Assembly (NCBI RefSeq): GCF_042685645.1
Contig: NZ_JBHUNX010000001.1
Coordinates: 1 to 64,000, forward strand
Direction: 5' to 3'
DNA: 64,000 nucleotides
DNA from: Salininema proteolyticum
Lineage (GTDB): Bacteria; Actinomycetota; Actinomycetes; Mycobacteriales; Micromonosporaceae
The notes under the pieces are model-generated. The model saw nothing but the letters and a program-made list of their open reading frames with translations, did no database searches and was not told where the DNA came from. Both the position numbers and the translations under genes were made by a program. Below, piece by piece: positions 42,421-50,353 of the stretch (positions within the stretch are counted from its first letter, which is position 1; each line of letters begins with the position of its first letter).

Positions 42421-42900
42421 ATGTCCGAGACCGTTTTCGCCACCGCCGACCTGTACGACGAGCACGGGGAGGACCTCGGTTCGTGCGACACGCAGTTCCG
42501 CCAGTTCGGCGGGAGGCGGTCGTTCAGCGGAACCGCCGTCACCGTGCGCTGTTTCCAGGACAACGCGCTGCTGAAGTCCGTGCTCGGGGAGCCGGGCGCG
42601 GGCAGGGTCCTGGTCGTCGACGGCGGCGGTTCGGTCCACACGGCGCTCATGGGCGACATGATCGCCGCCATGGCGCAGTCCAACGGCTGGGAGGGCGTCG
42701 TCATCAACGGCGCGGTGCGCGACGTGGGCGTCCTGGCCACGATCGACCTGGGCGTCAAGGCGCTCGGGTCCAACCCGCGCAAGAGCTCCAAGACCGGCGC
42801 CGGCGAGCGCGACGTCCGGGTCGAGTTCGGCGGATGCGTCTTCGACCCGGGCGCCGCGGTCTACTGCGACGAGGACGGCGTGGTCGTGCTCAAGAGCTGA
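42421..42900 (+). CDS. rraA: RraA family protein (RNase E regulator / HMG aldolase fold)
   Basis: A 159-residue protein of the RraA family, which includes the RNase E inhibitor and 4-hydroxy-4-methyl-2-oxoglutarate aldolases. Diagnostic motifs are VVDGGGSVHTALMGD and GWEGVVINGAVRDV, the latter bearing the Arg-Asp pair needed for aldolase/decarboxylase activity, so an enzyme rather than only a regulator is possible. GAGGAGG precedes the ATG at 42421. The last 11 nt overlap the 3' end of the convergent peptidase gene. Confidence 0.9.
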   Translation: MSETVFATADLYDEHGEDLGSCDTQFRQFGGRRSFSGTAVTVRCFQDNALLKSVLGEPGAGRVLVVDGGGSVHTALMGDMIAAMAQSNGWEGVVINGAVRDVGVLATIDLGVKALGSNPRKSSKTGAGERDVRVEFGGCVFDPGAAVYCDEDGVVVLKS

Positions 42901-43597
42901 AGGGCAGGGCGGCGTGCGGCTCGACGCCGTCTCCGTCGACGGAGTACAGAGTCGGGCCCTCGGAGTCGGTGCGGCGGGTGCGGACCTCCGTGAGCTTTCC
43001 GTCGGTGAACACTGCGAGCGCGCCGTCGTCCAGGGCCAGGCCCGGCGGGATCTCTCCGGCGCGGATGGCCTCGGAGTAGAGTTTCTGCCGTTCGGGCTCG
43101 GTGTTGTAGTGGGGGCAGAAGCTGCCCTCCAGGAGGCCGAGCCCGTCGGGGAGGGAGCGGAAGTCGCCGAAGGAGTCGGTGGAGGAGGCCTCGAACCAGC
43201 AGTTGGATCCGGCGCTGATGCCGCAGAGGACGATCCCCGCCTCGTAGGCTTCGCGCATGATCGCGTCGATGCCGTGGACGCGCCAGACGGCGAGGAGGTT
43301 GGCGGTGTTGCCGCCGCCGACGTAGATGACGTCCTGGGAGAGGAGGTGCTCCCTGGGGTCGGTGGAGTCCCTGGCGAAGAGCTTCAGGTGCGAGGGTTCG
43401 CAGTCGTGCTTCGCCATGGCCGCGTCGAACCGCTCGTAGTAGAGGGCCGCGTCGCCGCTGGCGGTGGCCAGGAAGCAGACTTTCGGCCGGTCTTTTCCGG
43501 TGCGGGCGAGGGCGAAGTCGTCGAGGAGGGTGTCCTCGTCGATGCCGAAGCCTCCGCCGAGGGTGATGACGGTCGGCTCGGGCGCGGGCGGTGCCAT
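42890..43597 (-). CDS. Peptidase E-like serine peptidase (S51 family)
   Basis: A 235-residue S51 enzyme related to aspartyl dipeptidase and cyanophycinase. The nucleophile elbow is LCGISAGSNCWF (Ser in GISAG), with YVGGGNTANLL upstream and FCPHYNTE supplying the His. Family members cleave Asp-X dipeptides. It starts with MAPPAPEPTVITLGGGFG; AAGGACC is upstream. It overlaps rraA tail to tail by 11 nt, leaving no room for a terminator between them. Confidence 0.88.
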   Translation of the reverse strand: MAPPAPEPTVITLGGGFGIDEDTLLDDFALARTGKDRPKVCFLATASGDAALYYERFDAAMAKHDCEPSHLKLFARDSTDPREHLLSQDVIYVGGGNTANLLAVWRVHGIDAIMREAYEAGIVLCGISAGSNCWFEASSTDSFGDFRSLPDGLGLLEGSFCPHYNTEPERQKLYSEAIRAGEIPPGLALDDGALAVFTDGKLTEVRTRRTDSEGPTLYSVDGDGVEPHAALPFSS

Positions 43598-43679
43598 GGG
43601 GTCGGTCCTTACGGTCGCGGTGGTAGTGCGTCCTGCGATGGTAGGCCGGGCGGTGTGCGGGTGTACAGCGGTTTTCGGG

Positions 43680-44456
43680 TCATTTCCCGCCGGAGACGTC
43701 GAGCGCCGTGCCGGTCATGTAGGAGGAGAGCGGGGAGAGCAGGAAGGCTATCGGCCCGGCGACCTCGCTGGGGGTTCCGACGCGCTTATAGGGGATGCGG
43801 CGTTTGGCGGCCTCCGACCGCAGCCAGTCCTCATAGGAGAGTTCGCTGCCGGACTCGCGGTGGCGTTCTCTTTGGTGCGGAGTGTCGATGACGCCCACCC
43901 GGACCCTGTTCACGCCGATGCGGTCCTTGGCGAGGGCGAAGGACAGGCTCGTGGTGTACGAGCCGAGGGCCGCCGGTGCGGAGCTGCGTGAGGCGAGCGC
44001 GGGGTCCGGCGTCCGTCCGGCGACGCCGTCGACGATGACGATCCTCGGGCACTCGGAGCGGCGCAGGTAGGGCAGGGTCGTCATGATCGGGTGAGCGGCG
44101 GCGGCGATGTTCTGGTTGACGTCCTTGCTGTACTGCGAGGCGGTGGTCTTAGGAGCGTCGCCGCCGGAGGAGCTGTTGGCGTTGACGACGAGGCCGTCGA
44201 TGCCGTCCATGGCGCGGGCGGCGTCGAAGGCGAAGCGGCCGACCTGGTCGTTGGCGAAGACGTCGCAGCGGAAGAGGTGCAGGCGCCGGGCGGTCTCGGG
44301 GTCGAGGTCCCGCCAGGACTCCCGCAGCCGGTCGAGGTCGCGGGCGCAGGTGGACACGGTGGCGCCGCAGCGGAGGAGGAAGTCGACGGCGGCGTGTCCG
44401 ATGCCTGAGCCGCCTCCGGTCAGTACGATCCGGTGGCCCGCGAGCGCGAAGTCCAT
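43680..44456 (-). CDS. SDR family protein with degenerate active site
   Basis: A 258-residue short-chain-dehydrogenase fold. The cofactor loop TGGGSGIGHAAVD is intact, as are the VNANSSSGG (NNAG-like) region and the C-terminal LLSPLSSYMTGTALDVSGG. The catalytic YxxxK, however, reads YTTSL (Lys replaced by Leu), and the Ser strand reads IVDGVAG (Ser position occupied by Gly). It may bind NAD(P) without classical catalysis. The ATG at 44456 lies 6 nt after TATCCT, a leaderless arrangement. It is divergent from the enoyl-CoA hydratase gene. Confidence 0.8.
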   Translation of the reverse strand: MDFALAGHRIVLTGGGSGIGHAAVDFLLRCGATVSTCARDLDRLRESWRDLDPETARRLHLFRCDVFANDQVGRFAFDAARAMDGIDGLVVNANSSSGGDAPKTTASQYSKDVNQNIAAAAHPIMTTLPYLRRSECPRIVIVDGVAGRTPDPALASRSSAPAALGSYTTSLSFALAKDRIGVNRVRVGVIDTPHQRERHRESGSELSYEDWLRSEAAKRRIPYKRVGTPSEVAGPIAFLLSPLSSYMTGTALDVSGGK

Positions 44457-44556
44457 GGGGCCAGGATAAGGCGCGCGGGCGGCGGGGTCTAGACGGTTTC
44501 GGTTCCGGCTCCCACCCGGCGTCCTGCCTGGCACGGGGCCGGGGTCGGGGTGTACA

Positions 44557-44583
44557 TTGACAGAGATTACTTACCAGTAACTT
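44557..44583 (+). promoter_or_regulatory. Promoter and operator of enoyl-CoA hydratase gene
   Basis: TTGACA (44557-44562) with a possible -10 TAACTT (44578-44583, 15-nt spacer) brackets a perfect inverted repeat TTACT-TACC-AGTAA (44567-44580). The repeat has the size of a TetR-family operator. No TetR gene is adjacent, so the regulator would act from elsewhere. Confidence 0.6.
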
Positions 44584-44616
44584 ATGACGCGGTCCGACCG
44601 CGGGAAAGAGGCGACG

Positions 44617-45291
44617 ATGCCAACGCTGGACAGGCTCGACGACGTTTTCGTCCTCGACATCGGGGACGACGAGAACCGGTTCCACCCGGACTGGATCACC
44701 GAGGCGAATGTCCGCCTCGACGAGGTCGACGCGGCCTCCGGCGCGAAGGCCCTGGTGACGGCGGCCAGCGGGAAGTTCTTCTCCAACGGTCTGGACCTGG
44801 AGTGGCTCATGGAGAACCCGGAGGGCTACCTCGACTACGCCCTCAGCGTCCACCGCCTCTTCGCCCGCGTGCTCACCGCCCCCTACTGCACCGTCGCCGC
44901 ACTGCAGGGCCATACCTTCGCGGCGGGCGCGATGCTCTCGCTGGCGCACGACTTCCGCGTCATGCGCGCCGACCGCGGCTTCTGGTGTCTGCCCGAGGCG
45001 GACATCAACATCCCGTTCACCCAGGGGATGTCGGCCCTCATCCAGGCGCGCCTGACCCCGCAGACGGCTCACGAGGCCATGGTGACCGCGCGCCGCTACG
45101 GCGGTGAGGACGCCGCCGCTGCGGGAATCGTCGACAGGGCCGTGGACGAGGACGAGGTCCGCTCCACGGCGGTGAAGATCGCCGCCGGACAGGTCGAACG
45201 CCAGGGCGACACCGTCGGCACCATCAAGGCCCGCATGTACGACTCCGTGGTGAAGACACTGCACGACAAGGACATCGACTTCAACATCTAG
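44617..45291 (+). CDS. Enoyl-CoA hydratase/isomerase family protein
   Basis: A 224-residue crotonase-fold protein, closer in size to delta3-delta2-enoyl-CoA isomerases than to long hydratases. The oxyanion-hole segments are SGKFFSNGLDLEWL and GHTFAAGAMLSLAHDF; in the active-site region PEADINIPFTQGM one glutamate is present and the second hydratase Glu is not obvious, favouring isomerase or a related activity. GAAAGAGG precedes the ATG at 44617. The TTACT/AGTAA repeat upstream suggests control by a fatty-acid regulator. Confidence 0.82.
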   Translation: MPTLDRLDDVFVLDIGDDENRFHPDWITEANVRLDEVDAASGAKALVTAASGKFFSNGLDLEWLMENPEGYLDYALSVHRLFARVLTAPYCTVAALQGHTFAAGAMLSLAHDFRVMRADRGFWCLPEADINIPFTQGMSALIQARLTPQTAHEAMVTARRYGGEDAAAAGIVDRAVDEDEVRSTAVKIAAGQVERQGDTVGTIKARMYDSVVKTLHDKDIDFNI

Positions 45292-45297
45292 AACGTC

Positions 45298-45332
45298 CGG
45301 CGGCGCCCCGGCCTCTGGCCGGGGCGCCGCCG
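45298..45332. terminator. Long perfect hairpin between convergent genes
   Basis: 16-bp perfect stem (arms 45298-45313 and 45317-45332, TCT loop), 7 nt after the enoyl-CoA hydratase stop. No T tract follows. Confidence 0.7.
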
Positions 45333-45392
45333 TGTTCCGGTGACCGGTCGCCGTCGGCCGGGGAGTCTTCCGGGACGACGGCGGCCGTGCGT

Positions 45393-46079
45393 CTAAGAGC
45401 AGCACTTGTCTGCGGCGGGCTCGGAAGGACCGCAGCAGGAGTCCTCCTCGGCTCCGGCGGGCACGGCGCAGTCGTCGCACTGCTCGCCCCGCCAGGCCTC
45501 GACGCCCTCCTTCACGGCGACGCCGGCGATGGCGAGAGCGGCGACCGGGTCGGCCCAGGGCCAGCCGAGGACGGCGTTGAGCACCAGCCCGACCAGCAGG
45601 ATGGCGGAGAGGTAGGTGCAGAGCATGGTCTGCACCGAGTCGGCCTGGACGGTGGCCGACCCCAGTTCGCGTCCGACTCGGCGCTTGGCGTGCACCAGCA
45701 GAGGCATGACGACGACCGAGGCGGCGGCCAGGCCGATCCCGACGGGGGAGGGCGACGGGTCGCCGTGTCCGAGCAGGGAGCGGGCGGCGTCGAAGCCCAC
45801 CCATCCGGCGAGTACGAAGAACGAGAGCGCGATGAGTTTGAGCGCCAGGCGCTCGCGGGCCTCGGGCATGCGGGAGCGGAACTGCCACAGGACGATGAGG
45901 GCGCTGGAGACCTCGATGAACGAGTCGAGCCCGAAGCCGATGAGGGCGACCGAGCTCGCGGCGGCCCCGGCGGCTATGGCGACGACGCCCTCGACGACGT
46001 TGTAGCCGACCGTGGCGTAGGCGAGTAGGCGGGCTCTGCGGTGGAGCGACTCGCGGCGGGCGGGGGAGAGGGTGGTCAT
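45393..46079 (-). CDS. Cation diffusion facilitator-type transporter with Cys-rich tail
   Basis: A 228-residue membrane protein with about five to six helices and CDF-like acidic motifs (GFGLDSFIEV in TM2 and QADSVQTML in TM5). The usual His of the HxxxD motifs is missing, which suggests specificity other than standard Zn2+. The cytoplasmic tail is short but cysteine-rich (QCDDC, DSCCGPSEP, DKCCS), fitting a soft metal such as Cd or Pb. Its ATG overlaps the arsR stop (ATGA), so the regulator and transporter are coupled. Confidence 0.8.
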   Translation of the reverse strand: MTTLSPARRESLHRRARLLAYATVGYNVVEGVVAIAAGAAASSVALIGFGLDSFIEVSSALIVLWQFRSRMPEARERLALKLIALSFFVLAGWVGFDAARSLLGHGDPSPSPVGIGLAAASVVVMPLLVHAKRRVGRELGSATVQADSVQTMLCTYLSAILLVGLVLNAVLGWPWADPVAALAIAGVAVKEGVEAWRGEQCDDCAVPAGAEEDSCCGPSEPAADKCCS

Positions 46080-46420
46080 GAGGCGGCCTCCGCGCCGTAG
46101 TTGGGGCACAGGGCGACGGCGTGGCCGGTCTGTTCGAGGAGGGTCTCGGCGGCCTCGAAGAGGTCGATCACCTCGGGGTGTTCGAGGCGGTAGAAGGACT
46201 GGCGCCCCTCGGTGCGGCTGTCGATGAGCCGGCAGTCGCGCAGGCAGGCGAGGTGTTTGGAGACCGTCGACTGGGCGAGCCCGAGCTCGGCGGTCAGGTC
46301 GGTGACGCGCGCTTCGCTTTCGGCGAGGCGTTGGAGGATGCGCAGTCGGCTGGGGTCGGACAGGGAGTGGAAGAGTGCCGCCGCAGCGGACACATCGTGT
46401 GTCGGAGATGTCATCGCCAT
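46076..46420 (-). CDS. ArsR/SmtB regulator, CmtR-like Cd/Pb sensor
   Basis: A 114-residue winged-helix repressor (HTH in TDLTAELGLAQSTVSKHLACL). Cys59 and Cys63 in the recognition helix (CLRDC) and Cys105 in ALCPNYG reproduce the three-thiolate site of mycobacterial CmtR (Cys57, Cys61, Cys102), so Cd2+/Pb2+ sensing is likely. TATCAT lies 6 nt before the ATG with no Shine-Dalgarno. Codons 1-6 form one arm of a perfect 17-bp inverted repeat. The downstream gene is its transporter. Confidence 0.88.
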   Translation of the reverse strand: MAMTSPTHDVSAAAALFHSLSDPSRLRILQRLAESEARVTDLTAELGLAQSTVSKHLACLRDCRLIDSRTEGRQSFYRLEHPEVIDLFEAAETLLEQTGHAVALCPNYGAEAAS

Positions 46421-46457
46421 ACAGCGATGATAACACGGTGTGGCGATGACATCTCCG
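46403..46457. repeat. Perfect 17-bp inverted repeat over the arsR start
   Basis: Left arm 46403-46419 is the complement of arsR codons 1-6; right arm 46441-46457 reads TGGCGATGACATCTCCG. A 21-nt spacer contains the arsR -10 box. The subtilase stop lies 18 nt upstream on the same strand. Confidence 0.9.
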
Positions 46458-46474
46458 GTGCGGGGCGGTGTTCG

Positions 46475-47641
46475 TCAGCCGGTGTACAGCAGCAGGTTCG
46501 GGCTGCCGAGCGGGTCGTTGACGACGCCGGTGGTGGCGTTGCCGGTCAGGGCGTTGGTCACCTGGTCGGGCGAGGCGCCGGGGCTGCCCTCCAGGTAGAG
46601 CGCGGCGGCGCCGGCCACGTGGGGCGCGGCCATGGAAGTGCCGCTGATGGTCGTGGTGTCGGTGTCGGATCCGTTCCAGGTCGAGGTGATGGCCACACCG
46701 GGAGCGAAGATGTCCACGCAGTCGCCGTAGTTGGAGAAGTAGGCGCGGGTGTCGGTGTCGTCGGTGGCGCCCACGGTGATCGCATCCGGGGTCGAGGCCG
46801 GCGACTTGGTGCAGGCGTCGGTGTCCTCGTTGCCGGCGGCGACGGCGTAGCTGACGCCGCTGTCGATGGAGCGCTGGACGGCGTCGTTGATCGTGGAGTT
46901 GTATCCGCCGCCGAGGCTCATGTTGGCCACGGCCGGCTTCTGGGCGTTGTCGGTCACCCAGTCGATGCCGTCGATGACGCCGGCCCAGGTGCCGGAGCCG
47001 TTGCAGTCGAGGACCTTCACGGCCACCAGCGAGACGTCCTTGGCGACGCCGTGCTGAGCTCCGCCGACGGTTCCGGCGACGTGGGTCCCGTGCCCGTTGC
47101 AGTCCTTCTTGGGGCCGCGGGCGGTCGAGGTGCCCCAGGTGGCGCGGCCTTCGAAGTCCTCGTGGCTGGTGCGGATGCCGGTGTCGATGATGTAGGCGGT
47201 CACTCCGGCTCCGGTGGAGTCGTAGCCGTAGTAGTCGTCCAGCGGCAGGTCGCGCTGGTCGATCCTGTCGAGGCCCCAGGAGGGCGGGGAGGACTGGTCG
47301 AGGACGTGGACCTCGGAGTTCTGCTCGACGTAGTCGACGGCCGGGTCGGCGGCCATGCGGCGGGCCTCGCTCGCGCTCATGGTCGCCTCGAAGCCGTCGA
47401 TCGCCGCGCTCCAGACGTTCTCGACGTCGGCTCCGTAGCGTCCGGCCAGGCTCTGGGCGTTGGCCTCGGCGTCGTCGAGGACGACGATGTAGCTGCCCGA
47501 AATGGCACCGGCCTGGCCCTGCCCACGGACGTCGCCCTGGGCCTGGGCGGGTGCCGAGGTCGAGAGGGCGGCGATGGCCGCGGCGCCGAAGACGGCCGCG
47601 GTGGCCGCGAACCGGCTCTTTCGGAATCTAGTGTCAGCCAC
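46475..47641 (-). CDS. Secreted S8 subtilisin-like protease
   Basis: A 388-residue preproprotease. Signal peptide about 1-35 (AALSTSAPAQAQG), inhibitor I9 pro-domain about 50-115 (YIVVLDDAEANAQ), then the S8 domain with catalytic Asp in YIIDTGIRTSH, His in NGHGTHVAGT and Ser in SGTSMAAPHVAG, a proteinase K-like arrangement. Paired cysteines (KDCNGHG, VLDCNG, DACTKS, GDCVD) suggest two disulfides. GTG start at 47641 behind AAGGGAG. It reads toward arsR on the same strand. Confidence 0.92.
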   Translation of the reverse strand: MADTRFRKSRFAATAAVFGAAAIAALSTSAPAQAQGDVRGQGQAGAISGSYIVVLDDAEANAQSLAGRYGADVENVWSAAIDGFEATMSASEARRMAADPAVDYVEQNSEVHVLDQSSPPSWGLDRIDQRDLPLDDYYGYDSTGAGVTAYIIDTGIRTSHEDFEGRATWGTSTARGPKKDCNGHGTHVAGTVGGAQHGVAKDVSLVAVKVLDCNGSGTWAGVIDGIDWVTDNAQKPAVANMSLGGGYNSTINDAVQRSIDSGVSYAVAAGNEDTDACTKSPASTPDAITVGATDDTDTRAYFSNYGDCVDIFAPGVAITSTWNGSDTDTTTISGTSMAAPHVAGAAALYLEGSPGASPDQVTNALTGNATTGVVNDPLGSPNLLLYTG

Positions 47642-47981
47642 TAGAGTTCTCCCTTCACTGTCGTGTTTCGGCCGGGAGCTCTGGTTCGCCCCCGGACACG
47701 CAGGAAGAAAGATATTGGAATTTTAAAATCTGCGCAACAAGGCATATCTGTAAAGTGAACGAGCTGGTAACCCGGGTTGAACCCGGTGGGTGTCGGACTC
47801 CTGGTCGAAGGCGGCGGACCGCCCGCGTTCCGAGGCGCTGGAGCCGACCCGTAGGTCGTCCTACCTGGTCGGTGAAGGCCTCCGCGACGCGGTGCCGTAA
47901 CGGCCGCAGAGCCGGCGGTGCCGAGGCATGGGCACTCCCGCGTGGTAGGCGGTGGCCTCTGAGGCGCGGTGCCGGAAGAGG
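47642..47981. other. Intergenic region upstream of subtilase
   Basis: About 340 nt with no supported gene. The part nearest the subtilase is AT-rich (TTTTAAAATC near 47722) and likely contains its promoter; the remainder shows no feature I can name. Confidence 0.35.
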
Positions 47982-48016
47982 CGCGGCCCCGGCCGCCGAG
48001 GGCGACCGGGGCCGCG
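47982..48016 (-). terminator. Hairpin after the metal ATPase gene
   Basis: Perfect 11-bp stem CGCGGCCCCGG (47982-47992) / 48006-48016 with a 13-nt loop, 17 nt after the ATPase stop on the minus strand. Confidence 0.65.
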
Positions 48017-48033
48017 GAAGGAACGTCGGGTGT

Positions 48034-49875
48034 CTACCAGTGCTTCGAGCGCAGGAGCCGCAGGCCGTTGAGGCACACGACGACCGTGGACAGCTCGTGC
48101 CCGGCCACGCCGACCACCAGCGGCAGCGTGCCGACCAAGTCCCAGGCCACGAGGCCGGCGATGACGGTGCCGGCGAAGACGAGGTTGGCCTTGGCCGTCC
48201 GCTCTGCCTTGCGCGCCAGGCGGACCATGCGCGGCAGGGCGGTGAGCCGGTCGCGGACGAGCACCATGTCGGCCGACTCGAGGGCGAGCGCGGTGCCGCG
48301 GCTGCCCATGGCGGCGCTGACGTGCGCCCCGGCCAGAGCGGGCGCGTCGTTCACCCCGTCGCCCACGTAAAGGCAGTTCCCGGTGGCGACGTCGTCGGCC
48401 TTCTGGCCGGGGAGGCGCCGCGACCGCCGGTCGGCGATGCCGGCCTCCTCCGCCGCCCGCCGGCAGGCCGCATCGCCGTCGCCGCTGACGAGGGCCGGCT
48501 CGAGGCCGCTGGCGCGCAGCAGGGCGACGGCCTCCGCGGCGTCAGGACGGAGGGAGTCGGTCAGCCCCACCAGGCCGATCGCCTTGCCGCCGCGCCGGAC
48601 GGCGACGACGGTCAGCCCCTCGGACTCCAACCGCTCGGCAGCCTCGGCCGCCTCGCCGGTCAAGGAGTCCTCGCCTTCGGCGTCGGGTCGTCCGACCGCG
48701 ACGCGCTCCCCGTCGAGCACGGCGCTCACGCCTCGGCCCGGCTCGGCCCGGAAGTCCGTCACCGGCCTGGGCGTTCCCAGCTCCCGCAGCGCCCTCGCGA
48801 GCGGGTGCTCGCTGGGTCCCTCCGCCGAGGCGACCGCTTCGCGCAGCTCGGCCTCGCTGCCGGCCAGGACGACGACCTCCGCCGCCGACGGGCGCCCGTC
48901 CGTCAGGGTCCCGGTCTTGTCGAACGCGGCCCGCTCGGCGCCGGCGAGCCGCTCGATGGTCAAGGCGTTCTTGACCAGGACGCCCTTCCTCCCGGCGAGG
49001 GCGATGGCCGACAGGAGCGGCGGCATGGTGGCGAGGACGAGGGCGCAGGGGCTGGCGACGATCATGAAGGTCATGGCGCGCAGGAGGGTCGGTTCGAAGG
49101 CCGCCCCGAGCCACAGGGGCAGGGCCAGGAGCAGGAGGGTGGCGGCGACGACGCCGAGCGAGTAGGGCTGTTCGAGCCTCTCGATGGTCAGCTGGGTGCG
49201 GGACTTGGAGGCGGCCGCCTCCTCGACCTGGCGGGCGATGCGGGCGACGATGGAGTCCTCGGCGTCGCGGGTGAGGCGGGCGGTGAGGGCGCCGGTGCCG
49301 TTGACGGTGCCGGAGAGGACGGGGTCTCCGGGGGACTTGGGCCGGGGCAGGGACTCTCCGGTGACGGTGGATTCGTCCACTTCAGATTGTCCGGCGGTGA
49401 CGGTGCCGTCCCCGGCGATGCGCTCGCCGGGGCGGACGGTGATGACGTCGCCGGCGCGGAGGTCCTTGGCGGGCTTGGCGGTCTCCTCTCCGTCCTCGAT
49501 GACGGAGGCCTTCTCGGGGGTGAGGTCGAGCAGGGCCTTGAGGGACCGTTCGGTGCGTTCGGTGAGGACGGACTCGAGGGCGCCGGAGGTCGCGAAGATG
49601 ACGATGAGGAGGGCGCCGTCGAGCCACTGGCCGATGGCCGCTGCGGCGACGGCGGCGGCGACCATGAGCAGGTCGACCTCGAAGCGGGGTTTGCGCAGGG
49701 CCAGGAGGCCCTCCCAGGCGGGCGCCCAGCCTCCCGCGGCGTAGGTGAGGGCGTAGAGGGCGGTGTGGGTCCAGGTCGGCGCGCCGGAGAGCTGGGCGGT
49801 TCCGGCGGCGGCGAAGAATCCGAGTGCGAGGGCGGCCCACCGGACGTCGGCGAGCGACCATATTCGTGCGAACAT
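48034..49875 (-). CDS. P1B-type metal-transporting ATPase, P1B-4-like
   Basis: A 613-residue heavy-metal exporter. It lacks an N-terminal metal-binding domain and starts almost directly with membrane helices. Motifs: TGES (172-175), the membrane SPC (275-277) in place of CPC, phosphorylation DKTGT (319-323), SEHPLA, GDGVND (505-510), and HELST (593-597) in the last helix. SPC plus a HE-x-ST motif places it with P1B-4 ATPases, which export Co2+ or Fe2+ (CtpD/CoaT/PfeT group). TACGAT lies 7 nt before the ATG. It is divergent from an ArsR regulator. Confidence 0.9.
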   Translation of the reverse strand: MFARIWSLADVRWAALALGFFAAAGTAQLSGAPTWTHTALYALTYAAGGWAPAWEGLLALRKPRFEVDLLMVAAAVAAAAIGQWLDGALLIVIFATSGALESVLTERTERSLKALLDLTPEKASVIEDGEETAKPAKDLRAGDVITVRPGERIAGDGTVTAGQSEVDESTVTGESLPRPKSPGDPVLSGTVNGTGALTARLTRDAEDSIVARIARQVEEAAASKSRTQLTIERLEQPYSLGVVAATLLLLALPLWLGAAFEPTLLRAMTFMIVASPCALVLATMPPLLSAIALAGRKGVLVKNALTIERLAGAERAAFDKTGTLTDGRPSAAEVVVLAGSEAELREAVASAEGPSEHPLARALRELGTPRPVTDFRAEPGRGVSAVLDGERVAVGRPDAEGEDSLTGEAAEAAERLESEGLTVVAVRRGGKAIGLVGLTDSLRPDAAEAVALLRASGLEPALVSGDGDAACRRAAEEAGIADRRSRRLPGQKADDVATGNCLYVGDGVNDAPALAGAHVSAAMGSRGTALALESADMVLVRDRLTALPRMVRLARKAERTAKANLVFAGTVIAGLVAWDLVGTLPLVVGVAGHELSTVVVCLNGLRLLRSKHW

Positions 49876-49882
49876 GACTAGG

Positions 49883-49925
49883 ATCGTATCTTCGCAATCA
49901 AGAAGATAGCAAGCTCCTGTACCAT
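49883..49925. promoter_or_regulatory. Divergent metal-responsive promoter with ArsR operator
   Basis: Minus strand: TTGCTA, 18-nt spacer, TACGAT (49883-49888), then 7 nt to the ATPase ATG. Plus strand: TACCAT (49920-49925), then 7 nt to the arsR ATG. A perfect inverted repeat TATCTTC-N8-GAAGATA (49887-49893 and 49902-49908) lies in the ATPase promoter spacer and is the likely operator. Confidence 0.7.
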
Positions 49926-49932
49926 CGATCTC

Positions 49933-50256
49933 ATGCACGAGGGGATTGACGATTTCCATCTGCCGGACGAGGAGTCCGTCGCGAGCGCCGTGGAGACCCT
50001 GCGCATGCTCGCCGACCCCACCCGTCTCAAGATCATGTGGGCCCTGGTCCAGGGGGAGGAGAACGTCGCCTGCCTGGCCGACATAGCCGGAGCCCGGCCG
50101 ACGGCCATCAGCCAGCACCTGGCGAAGCTGCGCCTCGCCGGGCTGGTGCACACGCGCCGCGAGGGCACGTACATCTACTACACGGCCGTGCCTGGTGTGG
50201 CGAAGAGGATTCTCGAGGCCGCCCTGGAAGAGCGCGAACCGGCCGAAGGGGCGTAG
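49933..50256 (+). CDS. ArsR/SmtB family metal-responsive repressor
   Basis: A 107-residue winged-helix regulator (CLADIAGARPTAISQHLAKL as the HTH). It has one Cys in the HTH and histidines at the N-terminus (His2, His9), which recalls N-terminal His ligands of Ni/Co sensors such as NmtR, but the metal cannot be fixed from the sequence. It is divergent from the P1B ATPase and probably represses it through the shared inverted repeat. The mRNA is likely leaderless. Confidence 0.88.
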   Translation: MHEGIDDFHLPDEESVASAVETLRMLADPTRLKIMWALVQGEENVACLADIAGARPTAISQHLAKLRLAGLVHTRREGTYIYYTAVPGVAKRILEAALEEREPAEGA

Positions 50257-50353
50257 GCCGCCACAGCGGCAGCCCGTCCGCTCTAGCGCCGGCTTCGACC
50301 GGCACCCGCTCGGCGGGTTCGGGACTCGGCGCCGGAACCTCTGTCGGAACCGG

